Source: Dipteris shenzhenensis
Lineage: Eukaryota > Polypodiophyta > Polypodiopsida > Gleicheniales
DNA: 64,000 bases
NCBI GenBank assembly: GCA_047967505.1
Contig: CM106539.1
Direction: 5' to 3' (one strand)
In this document: positions 1 to 11,789 of the stretch, in pieces
Position numbering within the stretch: the first letter of the stretch is position 1
Layout of the letters: every line of letters starts with the position of its first letter
Position numbers and translations under genes: made by a program
Notes under the pieces: model-generated
What the model was told of the DNA's origin: nothing
Seen by the model: only the letters and a program-made list of their open reading frames with translations
Database searches by the model: none

Positions 1-19
1 ATCTGGGCATGGGATGGCA

Positions 20-63
20 CATCTTCCTAATAGCAATTTGCGGGCCATGCTATTAGGAAGATG
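20..63. repeat. Perfect 16-bp inverted repeat (hairpin)
   Basis: Positions 20-35 (CATCTTCCTAATAGCA) are the exact reverse complement of 48-63, with a 12-nt loop. Further short hairpins follow at 157-173 (GGAAAGC arms around TAT) and near 210-230 (AAAAACGAA arms around one A). The first 260 bases are therefore unusually rich in dyad symmetry, as in a small non-autonomous DNA element or the end of one. No target-site duplication or family could be assigned. Confidence 0.5.
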
Positions 64-651
64 CTTTTAGAGTTTTGCTTTTTTGGAGCTCTAATTGCCG
101 AAAGCAGTAGCCTCTGCTTTAGCTCTTGGTGACTAAAGGAGAGGGATAGCGTTTTTGGAAAGCTATGCTTTCCAGAACAGCAAAGATTTTGCAAAAAAGC
201 ATATTTTCAAAAAACGAAATTCGTTTTTGAGCTTTGGGAAGCTTTTTCGGAGCTAAAAACCTGGGCTAGCAGCTTTAAAACCGCCACCCTCCCTTGTCCA
301 GAGCCCTCGCACATACTATATTCATTGCGATTAGTAGAAAGGGATTCTAGGAAGGGTTCTTCAGCGCACAGCCTATTCCATCGCAGCACCACTCCAACTG
401 TTTCTCGCTTCTGGTATCAGACACCCTTCTCTCAGATTTCGCTAGTTACTCTCGCTGCGGCTCTCCTGTGATTTGCCACCTCTTTCACGAGCGTCTGATC
501 ATCGCTTACCCTTATTCTCAGCGCAAGGCTTCTTTCTGTCGCATCTGCTCACTTCCCTCCAGCTGAATTCGAGCTTGCTGTCTTAGGCAGCGAATTTCAG
601 TGTTTCCTCTCTCACCTGCTTCTCGGGACCCACAATTCCTATGAGATCATC

Positions 652-797
652 ATGGCTGATGTGAATCACTCTCCCCAAGCTGAAGACCAGGTTGTGGACC
701 AGGACATGGATCTTCAAGCCGGAGATGACCAGGGATTGTACGATGATTTGGTCATGAAAGACGCATTCAAGCACTTTAAGGCCACTTTGGATACGAG
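652..797 (+). CDS. Possible first exon of a Translin-associated factor X (TRAX)-like gene
   Basis: This is the best host-gene candidate in the window. An ATG at 652 follows a long pyrimidine-rich leader (about 380-651) typical of a plant 5' UTR. The frame is acidic at first (about 30 residues rich in D, Q and E) and then reads VMKDAFKHFKATLDTR, which resembles the start of the translin fold in TRAX proteins (V-M-x-A-F-K-x-F-x-x-x-L-D-x-R; plant TRAX also has MKDAF). A GT donor at 798 (ACGAG|GTGTGA) would end the exon in phase 2. TRAX normally continues with an ERxVKxSRD helix. I could not find that exon in the following 2.5 kb or elsewhere, so the gene has a very long intron, is truncated, or is something else. 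TRAX and translin form the C3PO ribonuclease. The call rests on about 16 residues. Confidence 0.35.
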
Positions 798-1980
798 GTG
801 TGATTCGGTCTTCTTTGTGTCATTCTTTGTTTGTCGAACAGTTCATGGCACTACTCCTTTTCAAACGTTCTAGAGGGCTCCCAGAGTCTTGCATGGACAT
901 GCATCTCAATGTGCACTACTTGCATGTTCTGCGAATTGGCAGTCCCCTTCTTGGATTCAAAGAACTAATTTTATGTCTAGCTGTCAAGGACCTGGAGAGT
1001 TCTTCAGTTTTCTGACTTGTTGCATGATATGGATATGCATACAATTTTGCAACCATGGATTTCAGGATGGTAATCCAAAGTTTTTGCAACAAACTAAAGA
1101 TCAGGATCTACCCTCTCCATTTTTCAGTTATGATAACATTGCTCATAGCTCGGGCTTCACTCGTCAAGTGCAATCTGGGTTATATCTGCTCAGGCATGAC
1201 AGCTTGTCTATGACTATGTGATATCTGGCAACTGCAATGAGAGACAAATCTTTTCATAATCGCCAGGGAGTACTAATTGTAACATTTTTATGCTGATTGT
1301 ATAGACCTTGGTGCCATTCTGGTCTCTACTTCAGATGCCACCCAATATGCAAAGTACGTGTCATCAGTGTGCTTTTTAAATTAGTATGGCATGTATATTG
1401 GATTGATACTGTATAGATGCTGATGCCGATTGTCTACATTGGCTCCCATTATCCTAAATACGCTTGAAACTCAACACTTAATTTTATTATGTGCAGTCCT
1501 TATTTAAGGCCTTTATTCTTAGAACTTGGAGAGAAGTTTACTTGGAATGAGTAAAGGCCTCTCATTGATGAATTCTTTGGCGCAGAATGCAGCGGGGTGT
1601 ATGGGTCGACAAGATGCTTGCTTTCATACTTTAGGCTATTATCCTTAAGACTTGTATTGGTCAGAGAAATTTCCCTAGGACCAGTGGAGGTGTCTCATTG
1701 ATGAAATCTTTCTGCAGAATGGAACGGGTATTGCACGGGCAGACAAGAGGCATACTGTCATTCTATTGATGATGGCTATTTATGGCAAATACTGATATTT
1801 TTAATGTCAGAAGCAAATTCAAGAAGTGAAATGAGTAGTAATTATATTTTCTAGGATGGTTTATTCAACTACGTGAGGTGCAGCAGAGATGTTTGCATGA
1901 TTGGCTTTTCAAGGACGTGCTGGAGGGACAATTTTTCTAGATATATGGTAAAGAGATTTGTAAATATGAAACTACTCCGT

Positions 1981-1982
<2 letters not shown>

Positions 1983-2025
<43 letters not shown>
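1983..2025 (+). repeat. (CT)n microsatellite
   Basis: About 20 uninterrupted CT units. The Leu-Ser and Glu-Arg runs in the overlapping open frames are translations of this repeat. Confidence 0.95.
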
Positions 2026-2026
<1 letters not shown>

Positions 2027-2339
2027 CGCAGACGCATATGAATGTGCACATTTGCACACACAGTTGTGCCTGCACAGAGATGTAGTTTTCTAGAAGTGCA
2101 CACGGTTCATGCTATCTATTCTACTGCCAGGGGACCTTGTGCCTTACACTGTTCAAATATTTCTATTGGACTTCAAAGTCTAATCTAACTGTGGGTAAGC
2201 CATGAAGTCCTTGTATTTCTATCATAAGCATAGATCTTGAAGTAATGGGACACGGGCGTCCTATTACTAAATTTGAACATGGCACACAGTAGGGACACAA
2301 AATTTACCTTTTCTTTTTTAATTTTGTAGTCTTTGTGCA

Positions 2340-2470
2340 CGGACATATATGTATATGTATGCATGCATATGTGTATCTATATATATATAGATTCTATCTA
2401 TCTATATGTCTATCAATTTATGTATGTGAATGTATGTATGCATGGATGGATGGATAGATAGATAGATATA
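2340..2470 (+). repeat. AT / TATC / GGAT microsatellite cluster
   Basis: Successive blocks of TATATG, (TA)n, (TATC)n, (GGAT)n and (GATA)n. This is compound simple sequence with no coding signal. Confidence 0.85.
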
Positions 2471-3198
2471 GTAAGTGTGGTGTGAGGTGGGAGTATAGGT
2501 GCGAGTGAGTGTGAGAGCGAGAGTTGCTAAAAAAGGCATTGGATATTTTAATGTGTGAAAGTTTGTCTATTGGATTTCTCTCTGAGATGTCGATAAGCAT
2601 GGCAACATATCTAAGTGTGATGCTTAGCCTCAATGTTCCTTCGTGGCACATTTTGCAATGTTCTTCCTCCCTCAGATGACCTACTTGTTTCCACACCAAG
2701 ATCATGTGAGCTTGATAATCTTGACAATGCTTGTTGATCAGCATGGCTTTGATTCTTGCTTGTAGAATGGCGTCTTCTCCTTTGGATTGTCTGAAATCTT
2801 GGTTTAAGATTTTGCTTTACTAATTCCCTTATCGTTACCTCATTGGTTGGTAGAATTGTGCAACGATCCCCCTAAGTGCTATTAACTCTATCCTTGTCTT
2901 GTACCATTGATTGCCTCCATGTATCTAAAAGGTTTGTCCATGTCATTGTGATGATGAAGTGGACGCATATAACAAGGTGCTTCCTATTTCAGACTTCTAT
3001 GGGGTAGTGAGGTTTGACAGTGAACCCCTAGTCGTAGTTACCAGGGAATGGAAATGCTCGGGGAACAAATGGGAACATTTGGGGGAATGGGAATGTGAAC
3101 GCCAATGGGAATATACCAAAATATGGAAAGAAAACCACTTTTAGCAGCTCTACTTTCCCTTGCATCCTAGAATAGGTTGGTAGCGCTATAGGAATTCT

Positions 3199-3280
3199 AG
3201 ATTTAGGTTTGGAGCACAAGATTTAGGTTTAGAACCCTAGATTTAGGTTTGGAATGCTAAATTTAGGCTCTGAATGTGGT
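3199..3280 (+). repeat. 20-bp tandem minisatellite with TTTAGGTTT core
   Basis: Four units with exactly 20-bp spacing: the core ATTTAGGTTT or ATTTAGGCTC starts at 3201, 3221, 3241 and 3261. The core resembles the plant telomere word TTTAGGG without being a true telomere array. Confidence 0.75.
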
Positions 3281-3589
3281 TTGGAATGTGTTCCAAAATG
3301 TTAGCACATCAATCCTCGGCAACTACTTGTTTAGAATGTTCTTGGGACGTTCTAGATGTTCTCGTGTCGGCCTTGTGTTCGTTAACTCCTTGTTTGGGAA
3401 CGTTCTTGGGATGGTGTTCCAAATGTTGTATACTTGGGACGGTGTTCCAACTCGGTGCTATACTCGGTGAAGATGCTCGCTCTTGTAGTCCTAAGGTGAA
3501 CGTGCTCAGGTGCATTTTTTTGCAGAACAAATGCCAACTTATATATAACACTCCGAGGTTGGGGTTAGCTATCGAAGGAGAACTGTGAT

Positions 3590-5820
3590 GATAGAGAATA
3601 CTGAGTCATGCACACACTTCAAACACTTACACAATGGAGTACGAACAATAGAGTTAAATAAGAAATTATCATTCACTTCTATTGAATCAAACCAACTTGA
3701 TTACAACCAAGCTGCCTCGTCTTGTAGTGAGTCCTTCCTATCATTGCAAACTCATGTCAGAGGAGAGAACTCGGTACATATCTCTCTTGTTCTATCCTTT
3801 GCCTATTACATCCACATCACTACCTAAGAAACCACCCTCCAAAAGAGTATGCGCTCGGTGCACTAATCTCCATCGGTTGATTGGTTAGGATGTCGTGATC
3901 CGCACCTCCGCTACAAAATTGGTGCTTGATTGACTCCCGCATTCAACCGAGGTCGACACTTGATCGTGTAGGCTCCATGTTAGTCTAACTCGAGGGCTAA
4001 CATCTCGCCTCTCGGCGATCCTTGGCCGTGTCCTCACAGACTAGCAAGGACGAGCCGTTGCTCGAACGCAGAAGCTCTAGGCTCGAAGCCTCGTGGTCGT
4101 CGATGATGCCTTTGACAGAGGGGACGTCGGGGACGGGGACTGGTGGTCGAGATGGACCAGTCTCATTTGTGATAGAAGCGCAAGGAGGGGAATGTGGTGG
4201 CTCGGCTTAAAAACTGTGTCCCTTGGGTAGCCAAGGATAGATCTCAGTGACATTCCTAGGAGGTTGGTGAGCCAATCCATTGCCTAGGATTCGGTTGATG
4301 GGTCTTCAAATGGCTCACCGATGTCCAATATCGTTGCAAAATTTATCTTGTAGCACTGAACCTAGCTGACCCTCTCTTGCCACATTACGTCACGATCCTT
4401 ACATAGGTTGCATGTATTGTCGTGCATGGACTTGGCTTCGGTCACATGGTTGTTTATTGGCTTCTTGAGCCCTCACAAAAGATTGCCATAATAGGTGGGT
4501 AGCTCGTGCATAGATGGCTTCGGTAGGTGGCGATCCTTGACAAGAATCAACCCGTGCTTGGTTTCGAAGATATTGTGTTGGCATTGAGTGCATTCTTTGA
4601 CAAAATGGTTGAACACCAATATTGCTCGGTTGTACCAAGACCACTGGATGCACGGGTTCCAAAATGCCTTGATGCATAGAATGGGGGGGAGCCAACATTT
4701 CCATCTCTTTGGTTTGCCAATATACCTGGTAGTGATTGGGCATATCCTCTTGTCCCAAAACTCAACGCAAAACTTTCGTGGTTGGAATTGCAACGGGGAG
4801 AACCGAAGATGGCAAAATGGGTTTGGCCTCCAATGTTTTCTCTGTTTGAACCCTTATGTCACTTGAATCTGCCAAAATTGTGACTTGCACTATGACATCT
4901 TCAAAATTGCAGTCGATCTGAGTTGCTTGCTCGGTGCCCTCCATTTGGTCTGATGAATGTAACATTGGGAGAGCCTGCGTCGAGATCCCTTTTGCTACGT
5001 TAGTTTGTGAGCACTTGCCCCTTTAGTCCCAAGGTGCCTACTTGCTCACTACAATTTGACGAATTCCGCTCACTAGCTTGGCCATTTGTGCCATCGTTGT
5101 TTGGTGGCTGTCGGGGCGAGGCAGCATATTCGGGTGTTTGTTAGAAACTTGGAAGACACGGATTAAATTATGGAGCTAACTATATCTGTCCAGCTTAACC
5201 TATAGGTGCACGCTCTCCTCCTTCAAATCCTAGGTTTATGCAGTAGCCTCCCTTAGGTGCACGCATTCCTGTTCCAAGGCCTCAAGTTGGGCCCGAGGTA
5301 CCTGTTGCTACCGAACCTTTAAGATATTCTAGTGCAAGCAAGCATTGCAAGGCATGCTACAGCTTCATGTTCTTTCCAGCGAGGGAGATTACATCTGCTT
5401 TGGTTTTATAGGAGAATGTCTTCAGTCTCTCCACCTTGCATTGTAGGTTGCCATAGTCTATCTTCATTTCGTTGTGAACTTGTTGTAGTTGCGAGTGGTT
5501 CTGAAGCAACCATGCGTAGACCACTTTCTTGTCCTCTAACTGCTCCTGTAGTGACATGCATTCAACTGAAAAATCATCCTCGGCTCATCGCAGGTTGGCA
5601 GTCTGTTCCTTAAGAACCTTGTCACCTCCTCCCGGTACTTCATCTGAAGGAATAAATTGTGTTCTGATACATGGGGAGGGATCTAGCTATTGGCCAAAAT
5701 GTTCAAGGCCTGCGTCGCATGCACCATGTTTTCCCTTAATACCTGCCATTGGCTCTCGGTGTGGCACAACAAAGATAGAGGACTCAAAAAGGATGACGGA
5801 GATCTGAGAGTTGTGGGAAG
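3590..5820 (-). pseudogene. Unidentified minus-strand remnant, possibly retroelement gag
   Basis: I do not recognise this stretch with confidence. On the minus strand there are broken open frames at 5557-5357, 4965-4762, 4793-4473 and 4280-4077. The first encodes a heptad-like, Gln/Leu/Lys-rich helix of about 66 residues (starts MSLQEQLEDKK), a probable coiled coil of the sort seen in gypsy gag or nearby spacer proteins. The frames at 4793-4473 are rich in Trp, Cys and His and may belong to the same polypeptide. The position just 3' of a minus-strand LINE, in a run of minus-strand retroelement debris, suggests a decayed retroelement. Stops and frameshifts prevent a domain call. Confidence 0.3.
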
Positions 5821-5963
5821 AAAGATGAGAGAGAGAAAGAAATCTTATTAGAGTCTTCGGAGATCGATGGGTTTATGAGACTGAAAGAAAACCTGATACA
5901 AATCAGAGTAACGGTGGAGCTATTGAAACGAGCATCATCACCCATGCTGAATCCTAAGTCTAA

Positions 5964-8900
5964 TCATACATAATCAAATACATCTGGATGTAACAATGAA
6001 AAGAAAAGGATTGGAGTGGAGCGGAATCCTCCGTATGTCAGGTCGCCCTGGTTGGGTGCCGTGCATCTTTGTCTCCTAGACGAGGCTCGACGCAAGACCA
6101 GAGCCACCGTGACTCCCTTGGGACGTATGCCGGGTCTAAACAATGACGGGAGGTCCCCCAGAGTCATCTCTGTGTCCCCTCGATATCTCGCGTGTCGTGT
6201 TGTGGTTGTCGGGTCAGGGTCTCTGTCACGTCTGCGACTAGAGACTGGACGATCAATGTCACTCGATGGGAAGAACTCTATGATCCTGCTATCAGAGGTG
6301 TTTGATGATGTGGCCAAGCCCCGTCGCCTGAGTAAGTACTCTCTGTGTCGGACCCCCTTGTGAATGAAGGCCGCGAGGCATCTCTGATTTGGGTAGGCGA
6401 GGAATCTGGAAAGGAGCTTGGAGCTGTCTCTAAAGAGGCAATGGTAGCGACCTCGGATCTCGTAGTACACTGGGCACCTGAAAATAAAATGCTCCTATGA
6501 CTCAACCTCTTGATAGTCGCACAATATGCATAAGCGATGCTCCCTAGGAATCCCCTATGCTCTGCCACTCTATGCAGAGGCGGTGTGATGATACTTGAAA
6601 TTGTTCGATGGAGATCCATAGTGAGTGAGGCATATGAAGCTCAGTGTACCCCGGTGGTGTGGTGAATCCCTCCTTTGAAATACGAAGACAGTAATCTCTA
6701 TAGAAACATAGCTTCACTGGAAGCTCCCTCGGCTCCAACCAGGTCCTAAAGGTGTGTAGCTGTAGGAGATCCTCTCGAATGACCTGGTTGGTGTGTGGCC
6801 CGATCGGGATGGTGGGTGGGAGTATCGGAGGGGCATTAAAAGTGTACTGAAAAGGAGGTATCCTATCGATGTGAAACCCTAGTCTCACAAACCATCTATG
6901 AGTCCGTGCATACCAGCATCTCTCGTCTCCCTCTGCTGCCAACCTCATGGAGGAATCGAGAGCCAATCATGGCAGCCTGTGTCTCCCTGATGTGCAGTCC
7001 TCATATGATCTAACCCACCGTAGATATGTGATGGTCTGAAAGGCCACATCTAGCTGGAGTGGAGAAGCACCAAACTCAACCTCAATGATGTGATGTGGTA
7101 CAGACGGTTTCCCTCGGATCATTCGTGAGAGCATGAGTATCTACAGGTGCTCCACCCGTGTCCACTCTATCTCTGACATGTCAGGCCCCCAACAAGGGCT
7201 CCCATACATACCGGCTGGTCGGACCAAGGAGTCGAAGAGAAGAGCCTTGGTTCGAGGGTCTTGGAAGTGGGAGTGGAAGCATTGTCTCTCTAGCTGAGCC
7301 AGTGAGGCGTATCCCCTACTCAGTCTGGCCTGCATCATTGGTCTCATCGTGAAGATCGGGCTGGAGAAGATGACCCCCAAGTAAGTGTATGAGGATACGA
7401 TCTCAACTGGTGACCCACCAAAAGTGAACTGCTTCCGTTTCATGTTTGCTCGAGAGGTGTTAAAGATCATGATCTTGGTCTTCCCAAGGTTGACCTCCAA
7501 ATCATGGGATAAGCAAAAAGCGTGCAGTGCATCCAGGTGTCACTGGAGCCCCTCAGGTGTGGACGACAAGAGTGCCACATCATCTGCATAAAGAAGAATC
7601 CTGATGATGATCCCAACAAGTGAGCAACCGGTCCCTCCGAACGCCCCCATGAAAGTCTCAAGCTCATCAATGTAGAGGCCAAACAGGGTTGGTGATAAGG
7701 GATGACCCTGTTTGACCCCTATGGTACTCAAGATCTCATTTGTCCAACCTGTGCCTCTTCGAACTCGGCCTGAGACTCTCTCATAAAGTGCCATGACTAC
7801 CTAGATGATCTCCTGATCAAATCCCAGTGTCTATAGGCATGTGATGAGACGAGCTCGAGGTATTGTGTCAAAGGCTTTGTGAAAATCCACAAACCAGCAA
7901 TATACTGGTCGCGTCCTTGACTCCCCCTCTGGTGAACAACGTGCAAGTGGTGGGGCGAGGTGTGTATGAGATCTGGAGTGGGCTGGTGTGGGACATCATA
8001 AAGATGGTGTGCGAACCTGTGCCAGACTCTCGTGTCGGTGAGGGGTGATGGAGACCTACGCTCAAGGAATCTCCACCAAAAATCCTTATAGAGTTGTTGC
8101 TATACAAGATGTTCAAAAGCTCCTTTTCATTTCGATGAAGAAATGCTTGCTTCTTCTGACGTACGAGACGTTGGTACTTGCGTACCATGTCTGGTGTGTT
8201 CGGGAGGTGACATCTGGTTTCAAGTCAGAGTTGTCATGATAAGCCTTGCACTCCACATCATACCAGTTGTTGCAGGGTACAGAACCAAGAGGTGGTGGTC
8301 TAGTGGATCATGTGGTGTGGGGAAAGATTTGGAGCGCAGCCTCGTGGAGTGTGTGACTAATTAGGGTAGCATGGTCCTCTATGAGTGGTATGTGCTCGAT
8401 GTAGGTTAGGCATCCAGAGTACGCTGGTGAGAGGTTGTGATCAAAGTGTATGTCGTGGTAGGTGTCGTGCTTCTTATGTGGTGTGTGTGGTGTGGTTAAG
8501 CGTGGGGTAGCGATAGTGAAGAATAGGTATGTGTGATCAGCTCATGGAGGGAGTGGTGCTACGGTGAAGTTGGTGATACATGAAGTGAGGGTAGGGGATC
8601 CCATGATGTAATCTACTACACTAGTGCCCCCCCATGTGGGAAGGAAGTAAAACCACTTGAGGAGGGCCATAGGTCAAGCCCGTTGTAGATGATGAGATTA
8701 TGCATTCTGCCCAGATCAAGGAGCACGTGTCCATATGGTGAAATAGGCCCGTGTCGATCCGATGAGGTCCTAGTCATTCCTGCTCCGTCTAGGTCCATGT
8801 TTGGTAGCATGATAGAGTCGTCTCGGAAGTCCAGGAGTGGTGCGTGGCATGTGCTCGTCCTGGTGTTGAAGTCCCCAACAAGGAGAACTTCCCTGCGGGC

Positions 8901-9230
8901 TGAAAGGTCTAGGATATCCTGATGTAAGGGTGCATATGGTGATGTCTCACCCTCCTCTCGTGCCACTTTGGTGAAGTGGGATTTGTCTGGCGGCAAGTAG
9001 CATATTGTTATGAAAAGGTCACGGGTGTTTGTGCGTCAGATCGGGATCCCAGATCTGGATCCACATGAATCTGGAGTGTGCGTCCTTCCTCTCAATGGAG
9101 ATGACTCCAACGAGGGAAGACCTGTACAATACTGCGACCCCGCCTAATCCTCGGACTCCTCGTGATCCCTCGTCTCATCCCTGAAGGCTGACTCCCATGT
9201 GTAGCCAGTGACTATCAGTAGTGGACGCTC
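5964..9230 (-). pseudogene. LINE ORF2: endonuclease, reverse transcriptase, C-terminal zinc motif (decayed)
   Basis: This is the second ORF of a non-LTR retrotransposon, read from high to low coordinates. The apurinic-type endonuclease is seen at about 9180-8620: GVRGLGGVAVLYRSS near 9150, a WIQIWD segment, and LLVGDFNTRT near 8880. The reverse transcriptase follows: KAFDTIPRARL near 7860, GVKQGHPLSPTLFGLYIDE near 7710, the catalytic ILLYADDVALL near 7600, KTKIMIF and TYLGVIF near 7400. Downstream, after a further 900 bp, the motif LCILCDY...EHFIFRCP (about 6525-6450) is the CxxC...HxxxxC zinc-knuckle-like tail common in plant LINEs. The frame is broken by several stops (for example just after LLSSTPEGLQ and inside the zinc motif) and by frameshifts, so the copy is dead. 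ORF1 lies directly upstream. Confidence 0.88.
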
Positions 9231-9631
9231 TGGGCTCTAGTGTGTGTCTGTGTGTGTGTCTGTGTAAAAGACTATGTCTCATCTTGTATAAGACTCTGAG
9301 AAGTTCCCTAGGTCTGACCATAAGGTACCATTACAATTCTAAATGGTGCAAGCTAGGGTCTCAAAAATCTGAGGCGCATAGGCCCCGTCCACTTAGGGAG
9401 TATGGGTGGGAGCCTGATGGGTGTTGGTCAACAATTTACCATCTCAGACCATGGCCCATTTCCCCTCCTTGTGGGCAACATCCCACTATTGCAGAAGAAC
9501 TCATCGCTCCTCAATCTATAGTGGTGTCAAATCCTCATCCATGGACAGGGTGGGATGCTCTCGTAGAGCGGCTCGGCATTGGAGTGTCGCTATAGTCGAG
9601 CATGTGAATCTCTAAAGCGAATGACTAGGGG

Positions 9632-10070
9632 CTAATGCTCTCGGTTAGGATCTCTCCCAACACGCCATGCTCCCTCTACGCCATGGTCGGGGACCCCCAT
9701 GGTAGTGGTCAGAAAGGTGATCGCCTCCTCCATGGGCATTGCAGTGGTGCTGGTGCTGTCTCGCGTGATCCCTCGTATCCGAATGTTGAGGGCCTTCGAA
9801 GCCCTCCACTGCCGCTCCTGTATGGTGGCTAAAATGGTTGCCTTTGTAGGCTCATGTTTCACCACGTCCACCCATCTAGTCGTCTCTGCTATAGCTGATT
9901 GTATCGGGGCTATCTGTGCCTCCATCTTTGTGACTGGGGTCCCTCCAGGCGCTGCTCTGAGGGTCCCGAGCTCCTCTCGAAGCTGTGTTATGTTGTGGTT
10001 GAGTCCTTGGATAACGGTCAAATCAATGGTTGCATGAGCCTCCCTTGCTTTGGCATGATGATTTTGTATT
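9632..10070 (-). pseudogene. LINE ORF1-like RNA-binding protein fragment
   Basis: A short coiled-coil stretch (LNHNITQLREELGTLRAA) is followed by ALNIRIRGI and, about 50 residues later, EGAWRVGRDP. This is the layout of the RRM-like core of L1-type ORF1 proteins (a LxIRG strand, then a xRxG strand), which bind element RNA during retrotransposition. It lies immediately upstream of, and in the same orientation as, the LINE ORF2 remnant. The frame is open for about 145 residues and then lost. Upstream it is fused without a stop to a gypsy integrase tail, so the long open frame is a chimera created by insertion and not one protein. Confidence 0.65.
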
Positions 10071-10350
10071 AATGGGCCTTCAACGTTAATCTTGCCACAT
10101 GGGAGTGTACGACGCATTTGCACCACCATGAGCCAAAAGCTAACTGGCATGTCTTCTGAGAAATTCACCAAGGCATTGTCAACCAAGTCGTCTATTTTTG
10201 AGTTTTGTTTGTCTGCACTCGTTGCTTGATACGGCTTTACTTTGCTTCCATTGTACAATTGAGAGAACACATTGCCTTCTAAATCTTTGAGTTGAACTGT
10301 AACATTTTCCAAAACTTCCGTTAGCTGATAGGATCCATTCAAAACCAATT
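10071..10350 (-). pseudogene. Ty3/gypsy integrase C-terminal tail
   Basis: The residues VLNGSYQLTEV and LEGNVFSQLYNGSKVKPYQ near 10345-10235 match the final beta-barrel and tail of gypsy integrases (GSYxL...G...NGxxLKPY). The part just upstream of this tail is found at 11,790-11,900, on the other side of the LINE insertion at 10,351-11,785. The two pieces are therefore one gypsy integrase split by a LINE. Downstream this tail runs into the LINE ORF1 fragment. Confidence 0.75.
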
Positions 10351-11785
10351 TAATTCGTTTTTTTTTTCAAGAAGATCACTTCATTAAGTATGAAGAAAAC
10401 TGTGAGAGAAAGCTCAAATGTGGACTACATCATGCAATGCATGAGGGAAAAAAAAAGAAGCTAAAAAGGATCTAATAAAAAACCAAGGCGGAGGCTGAAA
10501 AATGCCACCTCAACCCTGAGGGCTATGGAAAAAGTAACTCTTCTAGCAGTGTGGCTGCTTTGGAAGATCCTTGCATGCTTGCCCATATGGCCATCACAGT
10601 GTGTATTGTGTCGGTCCAAATACTGGCCATAGCTTGGGAAGGGTGAACCTGGATATCCTCCATCGCCTCTATACACCTGGCTCTCCAAATATGCCAAGCT
10701 ACAATGCTAGCCAGAATCTCCCAAGACGTGTCTACTGAGGCATGAGTAGCTCTGAAAGAAGTGAAGGGAACATCTTGGAGGGAACAAGACTCCATTGAGT
10801 GTCGCTGTACAATGAGAGCTTTATCTAGATCATGTCCCTCGAAAAACACCTGAGGGCTAGTAAGAGATAACCAAGCTATTGAACCCCATGTCATAAAGAA
10901 AGGTGTTGTATGAAAGATATTGAAAATCCTAGCAACACCTTTCCAGATCGTCCTCACCTGTATATACTCCCAAAGGCAATGCTATACTGACTCAACTGCA
11001 ATGTGGCAAACTAGGATAAGTAGGGTCAGCTCTGAACCTTAGCTCTAAACCTGGATCTCCACAGGTTCAATGCCATCCCTCCATGAATAGAAAGCCAAAA
11101 GAAAATTGATCTTTCTATCCCAATGAGGGGCTCTGGAGGGCCTCCAACCTCTATTGTTGAGCTGAAATATCTGAGCATTTCTGACTGTATAGCAAAAGAA
11201 GGTGGTGAAGCTCTTCTCTCAGGGCCCCTCATCAATCCATTCCTACTCCCATGGGTCCCACTGCAAGAACCTAATAGGGGAACCACCATATAACCAGAGT
11301 CTCCAAGACCCTAGTGCAAGGAGAAGAGGGTCGGGGTCAAGATACCATTGTGAGTCCTTGCCCCACTCCATGAAACCTGCAATCTTGACAAGCTGAAAGG
11401 CAACCTCCAAAAGCATATCATCAGAAGATTTGGTACGTCTGCCTCCCGACTGAACATCAAAGACTAGGGTATCCTCATGTGCATCCTACAGGGCAATAAT
11501 CTATAAGGGAATGGCCATCCCTGAGAATGCTCCCGATCAAGTGGACTCTGTGATCGGCATGTCAGCTGTGTCTATCCACTCTCACAGAATGGCTGCCTCT
11601 ATCTGTTGTATCGTGCCTGCACTCCCTTTGAGGTGGCCATCTGCTAAAAGTCTCTAATCCTCTGGAAGTCTCCTAAAGGCCTACCAGGTGCCTATTGTAT
11701 AAGCAAGTCCCCTCTCCCATCTAGAACATTGCATATAATGTGACAATCCAAGTGGCCTGCCATGGTCATCCAAAATTGAGTCATT
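10351..11785 (-). mobile_element. 5'-truncated LINE with poly(A) tail
   Basis: On the minus strand the element ends in AATGAAGTGATCTTCTTG followed by ten A (T run on the plus strand at 10,358-10,367), the usual 3' end of plant L1-like LINEs. The open frame at 10,957-10,523 contains ILASIVAWHIWRARCIE, which resembles the RNase H/zinc-knuckle region C-terminal to plant LINE reverse transcriptases. No reverse transcriptase was found, as expected from 5' truncation. The element splits a gypsy integrase reading frame: LLYNAKLEPIKNNFKV lies on one side and VLNGSYQL on the other. The 5' boundary is approximate and I could not identify a clean target-site duplication. Confidence 0.7.
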
Positions 11786-11789
11786 CCAC

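Larger units (their letters stand above)
798..3198. other. Non-coding stretch, putative intron or intergenic DNA
   Basis: No credible exon or conserved protein motif was found on either strand. The stretch has ordinary T-rich composition with two microsatellite blocks (listed separately) and a purine-rich patch at 3040-3130 with repeated GGGAA words. If 652-797 is a first exon, this would be its intron. Confidence 0.4.

Noticed and set aside
9632-10348. A single 238-codon protein
   Set aside because: It is a chimera of a gypsy integrase tail and a LINE ORF1 fragment produced by insertion.
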